Positions 1-10,789 of a stretch of 64,000 nucleotides of DNA are shown here, piece by piece. How positions within the stretch are numbered: position 1 is the stretch's first letter; each line of letters opens with the position of its first letter. The stretch is from the NCBI GenBank assembly GCA_009193035.1, contig SWDT01000031.1, forward strand, positions 124,001 to 188,000, read 5' to 3'. A program made the position numbers and the translations under genes. The notes beneath the pieces were generated by a model. That model saw only the letters and a program-made list of their open reading frames with translations. It was not told where the DNA came from and searched no databases. This DNA is from Halicephalobus mephisto (taxonomy: Eukaryota > Nematoda > Chromadorea > Rhabditida > Panagrolaimidae).

Positions 1-262
1 CACGCCGCGAAGCATTTGTGTGTCCGTTTCGTCTCTGCATCATTTCAAATGTGAAAAACGGGGATGGGAGACTGGTTGTGCCACATACAAACCCTCTGCC
101 ACCCCGGCAACAGTCCTACCTCCAAAATATCGAGTATCTTATCAATGTTCTTTATTATTGTTTCGTTGCGCAATTTTAAGGCCCGAAAATCGTGGAAAAC
201 ATCCGTATTTCCGTGTATTTCGACCTCGTTGGTCTTGATTAACGTTAATTTCCATGTTTCAG
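1..262. other. upstream region of SR gene, no gene called
   Basis: This stretch has ordinary base composition, unlike the A/T-rich DNA later in the window. Short reading frames run through it on the + strand but none has a recognisable product or convincing splice sites at both ends. It may be promoter or 5' leader of the SR-type gene that follows, or the end of a gene outside the window. Confidence 0.3.
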
Positions 263-319
263 CAGTCCATCGTTACTCGATTTCCTCGTTTTACTCGACG
301 GGTCAGGATTGTCTACAAG
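263..319 (+). other. candidate 5' leader exon of the SR-protein gene
   Basis: A 57-bp segment is bounded by a good nematode acceptor (ATGTTTCAG ending at 262) and a consensus donor (GTAAGT at 320). Splicing it to the next good acceptor (GTTTTAG ending at 594) would place it directly before the ATG of the SR-type gene, removing a 275-bp intron. It has no ATG and no stop in the frame that would join to that gene, so it could be 5' UTR or part of a longer N-terminus. The direct acceptor-ATG junction at 594/595 would equally suit SL1 trans-splicing. The splice signals are seen; the assignment is inferred. Confidence 0.4.
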
Positions 320-594
320 GTAAGTGGGATTTTTGTATGACGAGTTGAAAAATTTGAACTTGGTGGTGTCCAACCTATCTTTTCCCTACCATTTTTATAT
401 GACGAAAAGGTTTATATCGCCTTTTTCTAAACGACACTCAAAGTTGCTCCTTTGGCTTTCAGAAAATGGGTCTTTTGGATATGAATATGGCCAATTTTTA
501 TGGATCATCGAGTTGTTATTTATTTGGATGCTGGAATGGATAATGTGATACCCATGGCAGGGATTATAATGCGACGAATGGTGTGCTGTTTTAG

Positions 595-1131
595 ATGCCA
601 GATAGCCGTTATCGATCATCTCGACACTCCCGTAGTCGGAGTCGTAGTGGATCACGTCAACGCGCGGATGCCTCAACCTCGATCAAGCGCCTCCATCTTG
701 CAGATCTGAATGAACACATTAGTCGTCGCGATATCGAAGATGCTTTTGGGAGATTCGGAAGACTTTCTGATGTTTGGGTTGCCTCATATCCACCTTTTTA
801 TGGATTTGTCGTGTTTGAGCGTAGTGATGACGCTTCTAATGCTTTAAAGGAAATGCGTCGTGGATATATAGGCAAATACCCGATCAGAACCACAATCGCT
901 CTCCCAAGAGGGTCAAGAAAGGTTCGTTCCCCACCTCGTCGATACCGTGACGACTATGATAACCGCTTCAACCGCCGTGAAAAAGATGACCGTGTTCGTG
1001 ATCGTTACATCAGTGACCGTGACAGAGACCGCCGATACAAAAGCCGTGAATCCATGTCTCCCAAACGCCGTTCACGCTCTCCCCAAGATCGACGCAAGCG
1101 TTCCCCAGAACCTGATGTTGTTTCTGATTAA
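595..1131 (+). CDS. SR-type splicing factor, one RRM (SRSF3/SRSF7-like)
   Basis: A single-exon 178-residue protein whose ATG follows directly on the acceptor GTTTTAG, so the start is either trans-spliced or joined to a leader exon. Residues 1-22 are an Arg/Ser stretch. An RNA recognition motif spans about 30-105, with RNP2 LHLADL at 33-38 and RNP1 YGFVVFER at 69-76. The segment DVWVASYPP before RNP1 resembles the VWVARxPPGFAF segment of the SRSF3/SRSF7 (nematode rsp-6) group. Residues 108-178 are rich in Arg, Asp and Ser with RSRSP-type dipeptides, the usual phosphorylated RS tail. Such proteins bind exonic RNA and recruit the spliceosome in the nucleus. The unusual point is the additional RS stretch before the RRM, as in Tra2-type proteins, so the exact subfamily is open. 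The SR-family call is strong; I give no symbol. Confidence 0.85.
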   Translation: MPDSRYRSSRHSRSRSRSGSRQRADASTSIKRLHLADLNEHISRRDIEDAFGRFGRLSDVWVASYPPFYGFVVFERSDDASNALKEMRRGYIGKYPIRTTIALPRGSRKVRSPPRRYRDDYDNRFNRREKDDRVRDRYISDRDRDRRYKSRESMSPKRRSRSPQDRRKRSPEPDVVSD

Positions 1132-1542
1132 GAAAACTTATTTTTCTGGGAAGATATCATTCCAATATTTTCTTTTGAGTTGAAAATAATTGTTTTTAAA
1201 ACGAATTTCATTTATTTAGTATTTGGGTGATTACGGTTGCGAAAATACCGGAAAAGTACCTGTTTTATTTGTTGTTTTTGTTTTTTAAATAATTTGGTTT
1301 TTAGAGCCAAAATAGGAACCATCAAGAGGGAAATGTTCTATAGAAGATAAGAAGTACAATTAACGGTATAGAAGGATTTTTAATCCCTCTTTAAAAAAAG
1401 GCTGTGTTCGTGCAAAGGAGTAAATTTGAGAATATATAAGTTTTAACAACTTTGATGCTCAAGAACTCCATTAAAACGAGGTTGTTATTTTGGTGACTCG
1501 GGCACAGCTCCTCTCGAGATTTGTGGTATATCGGGTTTTGTC
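1132..1542 (+). other. SR gene 3' region and kinase upstream region
   Basis: 411 bp between the SR gene stop and the first ATG of the kinase. No further coding frame is convincing. The frame of the kinase start is open upstream to a stop at 1453-1455, and a possible acceptor (GGGCACAG, ending near 1507) lies inside it, so the kinase could have extra N-terminal sequence from an exon not identified here. No canonical AATAAA was found just after the SR stop. Confidence 0.4.
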
Positions 1543-3671
1543 ATGATTGCGGCAATGAGTTATGTTCCATCAACGGCAGTAGTAACAGGAATGCCATCAG
1601 TTCCAGTTGCATATGCATCATCGGATGTTAAACTTCCATGTTACTGTAAAGAACAATGTTCCAGTTGTGGTGTTCCAAGAGAAGGTGATATGAAGGTTAG
1701 TTTTTATATATTTTTAAAAATTTTGTTTTTGTTCGTTTTTACCCAAAAGAGAAGTTTTTTTTCGTCATTGCTTGCGCACACTGCTTTTATTGAATTTTTT
1801 TTATGGCTGTAGTTTGTATTTACGCAGGAAAGAAAAACGTAAGCTAACGAACGTCAATTTTTGGTGAATGTTTTTGAGATGTATGAAATTACAATATTTG
1901 GAATTGTAATTACAGTAATCAAATTGATGAAATGGTTAATGAGAGAGTTGTTTTTAGATCGTTGCTAACCATCATTTGCGAGTCAATGACTACACAGATT
2001 ACATTGTTACTCACTTCTTGGGAAGAGGAGTGTTTGGACAAGTTGTTGAAACTGTTAGAGTTCAAACTGGTCAAACCTATGCCGTTAAAGTTTTGAAGAA
2101 TACTCCGAGCTATTATGAACAAGGAAAAACCGAACTCAATGTCCTTTTGAGACTGATGAAGTATGGAGCTCAACGACAACCGGTTACTCATCTAGTCGAA
2201 GCATTTGAGATGAATGGTCATCTGTGTTTGGTGTTTGAGCTTTATAAGGAGAATTTGTACGAGTATCTAAAGAGGAATCGCTTTACTCCATTATCTGTGG
2301 CTAACATTCGTCATATTGGTTATCAATTACTTCAAGCGCTGGAGTTTTTGTTGAATTGTAAAGTTATTCATACGGATATCAAGCCAGAGAATATCATGTT
2401 TGTCAACAAAAACGCCAATGATTTTGAAATTCGACTGATAGATTTTGGATCTGCAGTTGTAACAGATAGACCTGCAATTGAATGTTGTTATCTTCAATCA
2501 AGATACTATCGTTCTCCAGAAGTATTGGTTAGATCAGAAATAACTCCAGCATCTGATATGTTTTCTGTTGGTTGTGTACTTGCTGAATTATATATTGGTT
2601 ATCCATTAATGGCAGGAAATAATGAATATGAACAACTACGATTAATAATGGAGATGCTTGGACCATTGCCGAATAGTTTGATTGCAAGTGGAAAAAGTGG
2701 AACAAGATTTTTTAATTTTTTCTTGGGAGCAGATAATCAAGTTATGGCTGTTTTGAAATCGGAAGAACAAATTGATAGATTATGTGCCTTTAAAGAACGT
2801 CGAAAACAATGTCATAATATTCGGAATCTTCAAGAACTTCAATATGTGAGTTTTGGTTTTTTAAATTACTGTAATTATTGGAAATTTTAGTATAAACGAA
2901 GTTCGCATTATACTGAGAATGATCATCCATTACTCCCACCGGAGTATGAACGAAGTTATTTTACGGATTTATTATCTAAAATGCTTTGTACTGATCCGAA
3001 GAGAAGAGTGGTACCTCATACGGCTATCAATCATACATTTTTTAGGTGGTAAGTTTTGATTACAAATTAATGGTTTACATAGTTGTTTTAGCTCAACAGA
3101 AGCATTGGAAATGGGATTAATGCCTGAATCATTGGATTGTCCACCACATTTGAAAGCAAATATTCTTGCACAAAGTAGAAATATTGCTCTTAAAAAACAA
3201 GAAGAAATGAGACGTCAAGAAGAATTTCAACAACAACAATTTCAACAAAATCAAATGGTCAGTCAATATTTACCGGCATTAACAACAATTTATCAACAAT
3301 TATCATATGCTCCTGCTATATATGTGCAAAATGTTCAAGTGTCTTCTCAAGCAGCAGCTGCTGCAGCTGCTATTTTGGCTCCACAACATCAACCAGTTCC
3401 TAATCAATATGTTACGGCTTTTTGTAATCCGGCAACATTACATCACTTTGGTCAAGCGATTCAACAATTTCTTAGTCCAGGAAATCAATATACATTAGCT
3501 CCAACAGCATTCCCGCAAATTCCTGCCCAAATGATTCCACAAACGGCTCCTATGCTTCCTCAAGCAGTTTTTCAACCGCAACCACAGATGGTTTTTACTA
3601 ATCCAGCGGCTCAATTGTGTTATCAAATGCAAGCTAGACCACCGAGCAGAAGTCGATCACCGTTACAGTAA
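1543..3671 (+). CDS. HIPK-family protein kinase, compact form
   Basis: Four exons with matching phases: 1543-1695, 1958-2845, 2891-3048 and 3092-3671, giving 592 residues. The kinase domain runs from about residue 66 to 400. Visible motifs are the Gly loop GRGVFGQV (73-80), the VAIK-type lysine in YAVKVLK (95), catalytic HTDIKPEN (Asp 191) and DFG (Asp 213). The activation segment YLQSRYYRSPE (229-239) is typical of HIPK/DYRK kinases, and SDMFSVGCVLAELYIGYPL plus KSGTRFFNFF match HIPKs specifically. HIPKs are nuclear Ser/Thr kinases, activated by tyrosine autophosphorylation in this segment, that phosphorylate transcription regulators. The N-terminus holds a short Cys-rich patch (CYCKEQCSSC). 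The C-terminus from about 420 is Gln/Ala-rich and ends in an RSRSP motif. It is much shorter than typical HIPKs (around 1000 residues or more), so it may be a paralog of hpk-1 rather than its ortholog. No catalytic residue is missing. The start is the first ATG; a longer N-terminus is possible. Confidence 0.88.
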
Positions 3672-4116
3672 TATCACTTGGGGGATGTGTTTTTTTTCAT
3701 TTATTTGGATTCCTTTGGTTAATTTCTCGCTTGAGGCAGAGTGCAATTGTTGATAATTTTGCGCTTTCTGCTTGACTGGGTCGATATTTGACTCCTAAAA
3801 ACCTATGCTTTCTAATCAAAAACCATTTTGTTTTTGCCAAATTCCCGGGTTTTGGCTTAATCTATCTCTTTAAAACTTTTGTACATTTTTTTTGATTGCA
3901 AAAGACTCTCACAAAGACTCCCATCCACTTATGAGTCATTGGACTTTTTTAATTAACGGTAATTATCTATTTGGAATTATTTTACTTACCGACTCAGAAT
4001 GTGTATTTGTGGCCGGTATGATCCAAATTTAAATTTTCCTAGTGCCGATATTTGAATAAAGTCGGGCTGAAATTTGTATAATTTGATAAATGGGGTAGAG
4101 GGAAGATAGTTTTGAA
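3672..4116 (+). other. kinase 3' UTR and short intergenic gap
   Basis: 445 bp without a coding frame. An AATAAA hexamer at 4055-4060 is the likely poly(A) signal of the kinase. It lies only 57 bp before the next ATG on the same strand, so the two genes are very close and an operon-like arrangement with SL2 trans-splicing is possible but not shown. A possible acceptor (GAAGATAG) sits just before that ATG. Confidence 0.45.
4055..4060 (+). terminator. poly(A) signal AATAAA, kinase gene
   Basis: Exact AATAAA about 385 bp after the kinase stop codon and before the next + strand gene. It is the only such hexamer I noticed in the gap. Confidence 0.5.
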
Positions 4117-5228
4117 ATGGAAAAAATGGCAGAATTGACGATAGAAGTGATTGAATGGCTTTCTGGATTATCGGAAGAAGAATTGAAAAAAAAATTAATT
4201 TTAAAATATATAAAAAATTTAAAATTGAAAAATAATATTTCAGAAAATATTTTAGAAAAATTTTATAATATTTTAAAAAATTTTTGGATTTATTTAGAAA
4301 AAAAAATTAAAATTTTAGAAAAAAAAATAAATTTTTTTGAAGAAATTTTAAATGATAAATTTGAAATTTTAATTGAATTTTTGGATAAAATTTTTCAAAG
4401 TTTTGAAATATATAATGAACATGAAAAAAGAAAAATTTTGTTTTATCATAGACTGATTTTGGAAGGAAGACTCATGGATTCTGTGCAAGAAGGAATAAAT
4501 GTGATCGAGGAGATTTTGGATAACTTTCACGAAATGGATAAGGATCAGGATGCGGTTTCTTTGGAAAGACAGGTAAGTTTAGGATTTCGAAATAAAGTTC
4601 AGATTTTGTAAGATTTTAGAATTTCGGAATAAGGTTCAAATTTTGTAGAATTTTAGAATTTCGGAATAAAGTTCAAATTTTGTAAGATTTTAGAATTTCG
4701 AAATAAAGTCCAAATTCTGTAAAATTTTAGAATTTCGAAATAAAGTTCAAATTTTGTAAGATTTTAGAATTTCGGAATAAAGTTCAAATTTTGTAAGATT
4801 TTAGAATTTCGAAATAAAGTTCAAATTTTGTAAGATTTTAGAATTTAATAAAAGTTTTTATAAAATTATTTCGAAATGAACTTTTTTATAAAGTTCAAAT
4901 TTTGTAAGATTTTAGAAGTTAATAAAAGTTTTTATAAAATTACTTCGAAATGAACTTTTTTATAAAATTAAAATTTTGTAGGATTTTAGAATTTTAGAAA
5001 GTTCATTTCGAAATAATTTTATAAAAATTTTTATTTTATTATTTTAAAATTTAGACTTTTAAAAAATTTATTTTGAGACAATTTTACAAAAATTTCCTAA
5101 TTTTTACAGTTTAATTGAAAATATTTGAAATTTAGAAACTTCGACTTGAGATTCGGCTCCGGGACTTACTGTATGCTGACGTTCATGAAAAATTCTTGAA
5201 ATCCTATCTTGGGATCGATTGGGACTAA
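4117..5228 (+). CDS. small helical/coiled-coil protein, unknown
   Basis: Two exons, 4117-4572 and 5136-5228, phase 0 at both sides (donor CAG|GTAAGT, acceptor GAAATTTAG), giving 182 residues. I do not recognise the family. The sequence is Leu/Ile/Lys/Glu-rich with heptad-like spacing through about residues 20-110 (KKIKILEKKINFF, for example), suggesting a coiled coil. The C-terminal part (VQEGINVIEEILDNFHEMDKD and KLRLEIRLRDLLYADVHEKF) is better mixed in composition and looks like ordinary coding sequence. No signal peptide or membrane segment is evident. The middle of exon 1 is so A/T-rich that part of it could be a hidden intron; one possible acceptor is AATATTTCAG near 4242. An AATAAA 24 bp after the stop supports the 3' end. 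Confidence 0.6.
4590..4990. repeat. intronic tandem array, about 41-bp unit
   Basis: Inside the single intron of the preceding gene, a unit containing ATTTCGAAATAAAGTTCAAA followed by a TTTGTAAGATTTTAG segment repeats about six times, then degenerates. Confidence 0.7.
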
Positions 5229-5251
5229 TGGATGTTATTTGTGGTTTGGAC

Positions 5252-5257
5252 AATAAA
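5252..5257 (+). terminator. poly(A) signal AATAAA, small helical protein gene
   Basis: AATAAA located 24 bp after the stop at 5226-5228, a typical short nematode 3' UTR. Confidence 0.6.
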
Positions 5258-5303
5258 AATTGACTAACTTTATCGAGAGAAGAAAAATTTAAATTTTAGG
5301 TTT

Positions 5304-5560
5304 GTGTTGATGTCAACATCGAAACAAAAAAATTTGCAGTTTGCTTGCGGTAATTTGGCAGATCGGTATATGTATTTTCATATAAAGATTTTGAAAAAAA
5401 ATAAAATACGCAATTTGCGTGCAACATTGTGGAAGATCTATCGGCATTTTTATATTCTTATTTATAAAGATTTCGAAAAAAAAATAAAATTCGCAATTTG
5501 CGTGCAACATTGTGATAAATTGATGTTTGTATTTTTGTATTTATAAAGACTTTGAAACCA
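5304..5560. repeat. short tandem array, about 80-bp unit
   Basis: About three degenerate copies of a unit containing GCAATTTGCGTGCAACATTG and a TTTATAAAGATTTCGAAAAA segment. A reading frame across it (5304-5546, +) is periodic and has no splice context, so I do not call it a gene. Confidence 0.6.
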
Positions 5561-5984
5561 AAAAAATCCACAGTTTGTAATGTTCAAAAAAAAGGTTATT
5601 TAATTTTTATGTGAAAATTAAATTTTGACTTTTTTAATTTTAGCATTTTTAGAAATGAGAATTTTTGGATAGCGAAATTAGGAGATTTTTAAAGTGTAGT
5701 CTTTGAATATTTGAATTTTTTTCGATGACGAAAGAGATTATTCATATTTGCGAATTTTCGTCTGCTGTCCCTACGTTCGTGTAGTTTTCTGTCGATGTGA
5801 ATTCTGACGTAAAATTTGATATAATCCGTTTGAATGACATATCGACCGTAATGACAGTAATAAATATATTCATTAAAAAATAAAAAATGTAAATCGTATT
5901 TTTTAAGGTTCCAAAAATATGAAATTCTGTGTAACGAATGAAATCACAAAAATGTCACTTCTTGGTGCATATAGAACTATCTTA

Positions 5985-6885
5985 TGGTTCTTTCTAGTTT
6001 GTAACTGAAAAAATAAATTAATTGATATATGGAAATTATAAAAAAATTAAATTTATACTTTTTAAGGGTTTTAAAAAGACGGATTCTCACGTGACGAATG
6101 AAGTAATACAAATGTTTTCATTTTTCGATATATGTTAGATTGCCATATATGAATAGTTGTTTTCTAGTTGAGAACTGAAAAAATAAATTAATTGATATAT
6201 GAAAATTATTAAAAAAACTTAATTTATACTTTTTAAGGGTTTTAAAAAGACGGATTCTCACGTGACGAATGAAGTAATACAAATGTTTTCATTTTTCGGT
6301 ATATGTTAGATTGCCATATATGAATAGTTGTTTTCTAGTTGAGAACTGAAAAAATATATTAATTGATATATGAAAATTATTAAAAAAAAATAAATTTATA
6401 CTTTTTAAGACTTCTGAAAAGACGGATTCTCACGTGACGAATAAAGTAATAAAAACGTCATTATTTCTTGTTACAAATTAACCTACCATATATAGATAGT
6501 TGTTTTTCTAGTTGGTATCTGAAAAATAAATTAATTGATATATAAATTTATAAAAAAATTAAATTTATACTTTTTAAGGGTTTTAAAAAACGGATTCTCA
6601 CGTGCGAATGAAGTAATACAAATGTTTTCATTTTTCGATATATGTTAGATTGCCATATATGAATAGTTGTTTTCTAGTTAAACTGAAAAAATAAATTAAT
6701 TGATATATAAAATTATAAAAAAAAACTTAATTTATACTTTTTAAGACTTCTGAAAAGACGGATTCTCACGTGACGAATGAAGTAATAAAAACGTCATTAT
6801 TCCTTGTTACAAATTAACCTACCATATATAGATAGTTGTTCTTCTTTTCCTAGTTTAAAAAATAAGAAAATAAATATTTGATATA
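5985..6885. repeat. satellite-like array, about 175-bp unit, five copies
   Basis: Five to six head-to-tail copies of a unit carrying GACGGATTCTCACGTGACGA, CATATATGAATAGTTGTTTT and AATTAATTGATATATG. Copies alternate between two close variants: GGGTTTTAAAAAGACGG, and GACTTCTGAAAAGACGG with ACCTACCATATATAGATAG. This suggests block duplications of a two-unit segment. Each unit keeps a CACGTG hexamer or a slight variant. No gene is seen from 5560 to 8290. Confidence 0.8.
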
Positions 6886-7384
6886 ATGAAAATTGTAAAA
6901 AATAAACCTACTTTTTAATGAACATTAGAGACTTCTAGACTTACCTCAAAGTTACTCTATCTTCATCAATTTACCGTTACAGTATACTTCTCATTCTCAT
7001 GAAGAATAAAAAAACAAAATTCATCAATTACTGAAGAAATTCAGAAATTTAAAATAAAACTGAAATTCTTGGCGTTGTGTTCGAACCAGTTAAGTCACCA
7101 AATTTTCCTTTTTTTAAAATGTAAAACTGACTTCATTGGTTACTGTACAATTTGGCGGGATTTTTAAAATTTAACTAATAAATGAAACAGCTTCTTCGTA
7201 TACGGTATTGGATTACGGTATTCGTATAGGATTATAGAATATCAGTAATTTTAGGATTTTTTGGTCCTAACTGGAAAGTTTCGAAAATTTTTATCGAAAT
7301 TATATTTTTGATTTTTTAATATGAATTTCAAAGTTTTTCAAAATCATTTAAATACCAAATTTCACAGTTTTCGGTTTACTGGAA

Positions 7385-8010
7385 CTGAAACTAAACTAGA
7401 AAGAGCACCCAAAGAGATAGCCTGAATATCAGGGATTGTAGAATACTGTAGAACATAAGTGAGATCCCCGTTTGTCTTTTGTGGGAGCTTATATAATAAT
7501 TTTTATCTGTGTCTTATTGTTGAGTAAAGTGTTGAGACAGAAAAGTAGACTAGGAAGAGAGAACTCGAAGGAATAGGCTGAATATCAGGGACTGTAGAAT
7601 ACTGTAGAATATAAGTGAGATCCTCGATTATCTTCTTTAGGAGCTTATATAATAACTTTTATCTGTGTCTTATTGTTGAGTAAAGTGTTGAGACAGAAAA
7701 GTAAACTAAAAAGAGGAAATCTAAAGTGATAGCCTGAATATCAGGGATTGTAGAATACTGTAGAAAATAAGTGAGATCCTCGATTATCTTCTTTAGGAGC
7801 TTATATAATAACTTTTATCTGTGTCTTATTGTTGAGTAAAGTGTTGAGACAGAAAAGTACACTAAAAAGAGGAAATCTAAAGTGATAGCCTGAATATCAG
7901 GGATTGTAGAATACTGTAGAAAATAAGTAAGATCCCCGTTTGTCTTTTGAGTGTAAGATATATAATCATTGTCTGTGTCTTATTGTTGAGTAAAGATTAG
8001 TGATATTCTT
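7385..8010. repeat. tandem array of dispersed family A, about 155-bp unit
   Basis: Four copies of a unit with GAATATCAGGGATTGTAGAA, TACTGTAGAA(C/A)ATAAGTGAGATCC and CTGTGTCTTATTGTTGAGTA. The same unit, diverged, forms a second array at 38.29-39.01 kb, so this is a dispersed family rather than a single local expansion. Confidence 0.75.
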
Positions 8011-8289
8011 CCTAACACGATCCTAACTAAAAGTTTTGAAGATTTTTATCGAGATAATTTTTGAATATTTTGTGTTGAAAATTAAAAATATTTTAATATA
8101 TCAATTTTATCCCGTCCAAACGGAACATTTTTCTTGCGCAATTCCAGAATGGAACGAAAAACAAGAAGACGAATGGCCGTGCCGTCTTTGTTCCGAATCA
8201 TCTGCGTTTTTTTTGAAAAAGAAAAATTACTTTCAACGTTCAGAATCCAAAAAAACAATTTTATTTAAAAATGCAAATGAACCTAAGAC

Positions 8290-9740
8290 ATCTGCTTTTT
8301 AAATTTTCTAATATTTTTGATATTTGTTATTTTTCAAAATTTAACAATTTTCTAATATTTCAAATTTTTTGAATTTTAAAATTTTTGAATTTAAAATTTT
8401 TCAATATTTTTTTTAATATTTAAAATTTTCTAATAATTTTAAAATTTTTTAATTTTTTAAATAATTTTTTATTTTTATTTTTTTGATTTTTAAATTATTT
8501 TTTTGATTTTTAATAATTTTTAAATTTTTAAATTTTTTTAAATTTTTAAATAATTTTTTTATTTTTTTGATTTTTAAACTATTTTTTAATTTTTTTAATT
8601 TTTAAATTATTTTTTTGATTTTTAATAATTTTTTATTTTTTTTATTTTTTTAAATTTTAAATAATTTTTTTATTTTTTTGATTTTTGATATTTTTCCAGA
8701 GGGTATAATCGGCCGCAATCTTTATCATTTATCATTTTTCATTTTTATATTTGAAACTTATCCTTCGGGAGATTTGAAGAGTCGTTTTCATATTTGACAA
8801 ACCGGGTTTTTTGGTTCGTCATATTTTTTCACGTTTCTTTGAAATTTAAAAATCCAAATTTTTGTCCGGTTTTCAGATTTCTTTCGTCAAATTTCTTGAT
8901 ATCTGGATAAAAATATTTAGCGAAATATGTCCAAAAAAATTCCATTCGAGAATCATTTAATTTTTAACTTTTCAAAATTTTATCGTTTTTTAATTTAAAA
9001 ATCTCTAAATTTATTTTTTTTAAATCGAAAATTTTTAACTTTTAAAAAAAGTAAATTTAGAAATTTTCGATTTAAAAAAAATAAATTTAGAGATTTTCGA
9101 TTTTAAAAAAAAGTGAATTTAGAAATTTTCGATTTTTAAAAAAAAAAAGTAAATTTAGAAATTTTTTGAATTTAATCAGATTTTAGAATTTTCCAGAATC
9201 TCATAAAACGTTCCGAAAAATTTCAGAATTTTGTGGTAATTTTAAAATCTTCCAGAATTCTATAAACCTTCAAAAAATTTTCAGAATCTTAGAAATTTTA
9301 GAATCTTCCAAAATTTTATAAATTTTTTAAAATCTTTCGAAATTTTCTAAATTTTTTAAAAATTTCTAAATTTTCTAAATTTTTTAAAATCTTCCAAAAT
9401 TTTCTAAATTTTTTAAAAATTTCTAAATTTTCTAAATTTTTAAAAATCTTCCAAAATTTTCTAAATTTTTTAAAAATCTTCCAAAGTCTCATAAAACCTT
9501 CAAAAATTTTTTAGAATCTTAGAAATTCTAGAATCTTCCAAAATTTTATAAATTTTCTAGAATTCAACAAAAATTTTCAAAATTAAAAATTTTCTAAAAA
9601 TTTCATTTTCAGATTTTTTCATAAATTAATTTTTAAAATTTTTATAAAAAAGTATAATTAATGGTCTGTTCAAAAAAAAATCCCTTGATTTTTTTCAATA
9701 AAAAAACGTTTATCAAAAAAAATTTTTTTTCTGATAAGAA
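8290..9740. repeat. A/T low-complexity DNA with short tandem runs
   Basis: 8290-8690 is built of T-runs with TTTTTGATTTTTAAATTATT segments. 9010-9170 repeats AATTTAGAAATTTTCGATTT. 9180-9600 repeats AATCTTCCAAAATTTTCTAA. A stretch at 8700-8940 has more mixed composition but no coding frame I can support. Confidence 0.6.
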
Positions 9741-9789
9741 AAAAAAATTTTGATTGCATTTTTGGAAGCCATTGATTTTTTTTGATGAA

Positions 9790-10027
9790 AAAAGATAGGA
9801 TCCAAGAAGTCAGAATCGGATTCCCAGCTGGAATCGACAGAAGGCCAAACTGTTTTTGGAAGACTAATTGCTTTTTTGAAAGATGGATGCGAAAGTCACT
9901 TTTTTATTTTCTTTCCTGTTCTCCCAGGGTCGTTGTTTTTTCGATTTTCTGGAGACAAAGAAACATTTCGAATCAAATTGTTCCTTCAAAATCGCGGCAG
10001 TTTATGTTCCATCATCCGAGAACCTTG
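9790..10027 (+). other. possible orphan exon, unassigned
   Basis: A segment of ordinary composition ends at a good donor (CTTG|GTAAGG at 10028). One frame from about 9830 reads without stop through VFGRLIAFLKDGCE and FRFSGDKETFRIKLFLQNRG up to the donor. A possible inner acceptor is TTCTCCCAG at 9927, giving a 100-bp exon 9928-10027. No partner exon was found nearby. It could be a remote 5' exon of hbl-1, a gene relic or chance. Confidence 0.22.
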
Positions 10028-10029
10028 GT

Positions 10030-10380
10030 AAGGCTATGTGACAGTTTCTCCCTCAGGGCATTTAATCCCTTAGATTCAAGTTTATTTTAAAACTTATTTT
10101 TTTTAACATTTTAGACAATTTTAATTTCAAAAAAAAACTAATTTAAAAAAAGTAAAAGTAAATTTTAAAATGTTTCTCCTTCAGGGCATTTAATCCCCTA
10201 GATTCAAGTTTATTTTAAAATTTAATTTTTAAAAGTATTTTAAACAATTTTAATTTCCAAAAAAATAACCTAAAAAAAGTAAAAAAATTTAATTTTTAAA
10301 AATGCTTTTTATTTAATTTATATTTTAGACAATTTTGGTTCCAAAAAAAATAACCTAAAAAAAGTAAAAAATAAGTTGTA
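10030..10380. repeat. direct duplication, about 130-bp unit
   Basis: Two close copies of CAGGGCATTTAATCCC(C/T)TAGA followed by TCAAGTTTATTTTAAAA, then a third, more degenerate tail with CCTAAAAAAAGTAAAAA. Confidence 0.6.
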
Positions 10381-10789
10381 AGATATTTATTTTCTTTGAC
10401 TCGCACTGGTTTCGAAATTTCTTCTTTAGATTAGTCTTTAGTTACTTGATTTGTATTTTGGGCCATTTCAGGAACTAAAAAAACTGGTCTAGAAAAAGTA
10501 AAAATATAAAAAAATAAAAAATTTTAAAATAAAAAAGTTTAAAAATTTTAAAATTACGAAATCAGAAGGGTAATTGTTGCGTAGCCTCTGGCGAACCTTA
10601 ATCCAGTCAAAACTTTCTTATAAAAATAATAAAAACAAAAATTTCTTTGAAAATTTCTATAATTAATAATTTTCAATTTTTTTGAATCCTCAGAAATTTG
10701 TGTTGAGATAATTTTGAAACTATTTTTTTGATTTTTTTATAACAAAGATTATTTCTGGTAATTTCGAACCAATTCAGTACTGTTTTATC

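Noticed and set aside
7070..7110. tRNA-like GGTTCGAACA on the minus strand
   Set aside because: No matching A box, arms do not pair; not a tRNA gene.
8036..8302. 88-codon frame with a CRLCSESS stretch
   Set aside because: Only one CxxC pair, no splice context, and the first third is A/T-run derived. A second frame from an ATTCCAG acceptor gives about 39 residues. Too weak to call.
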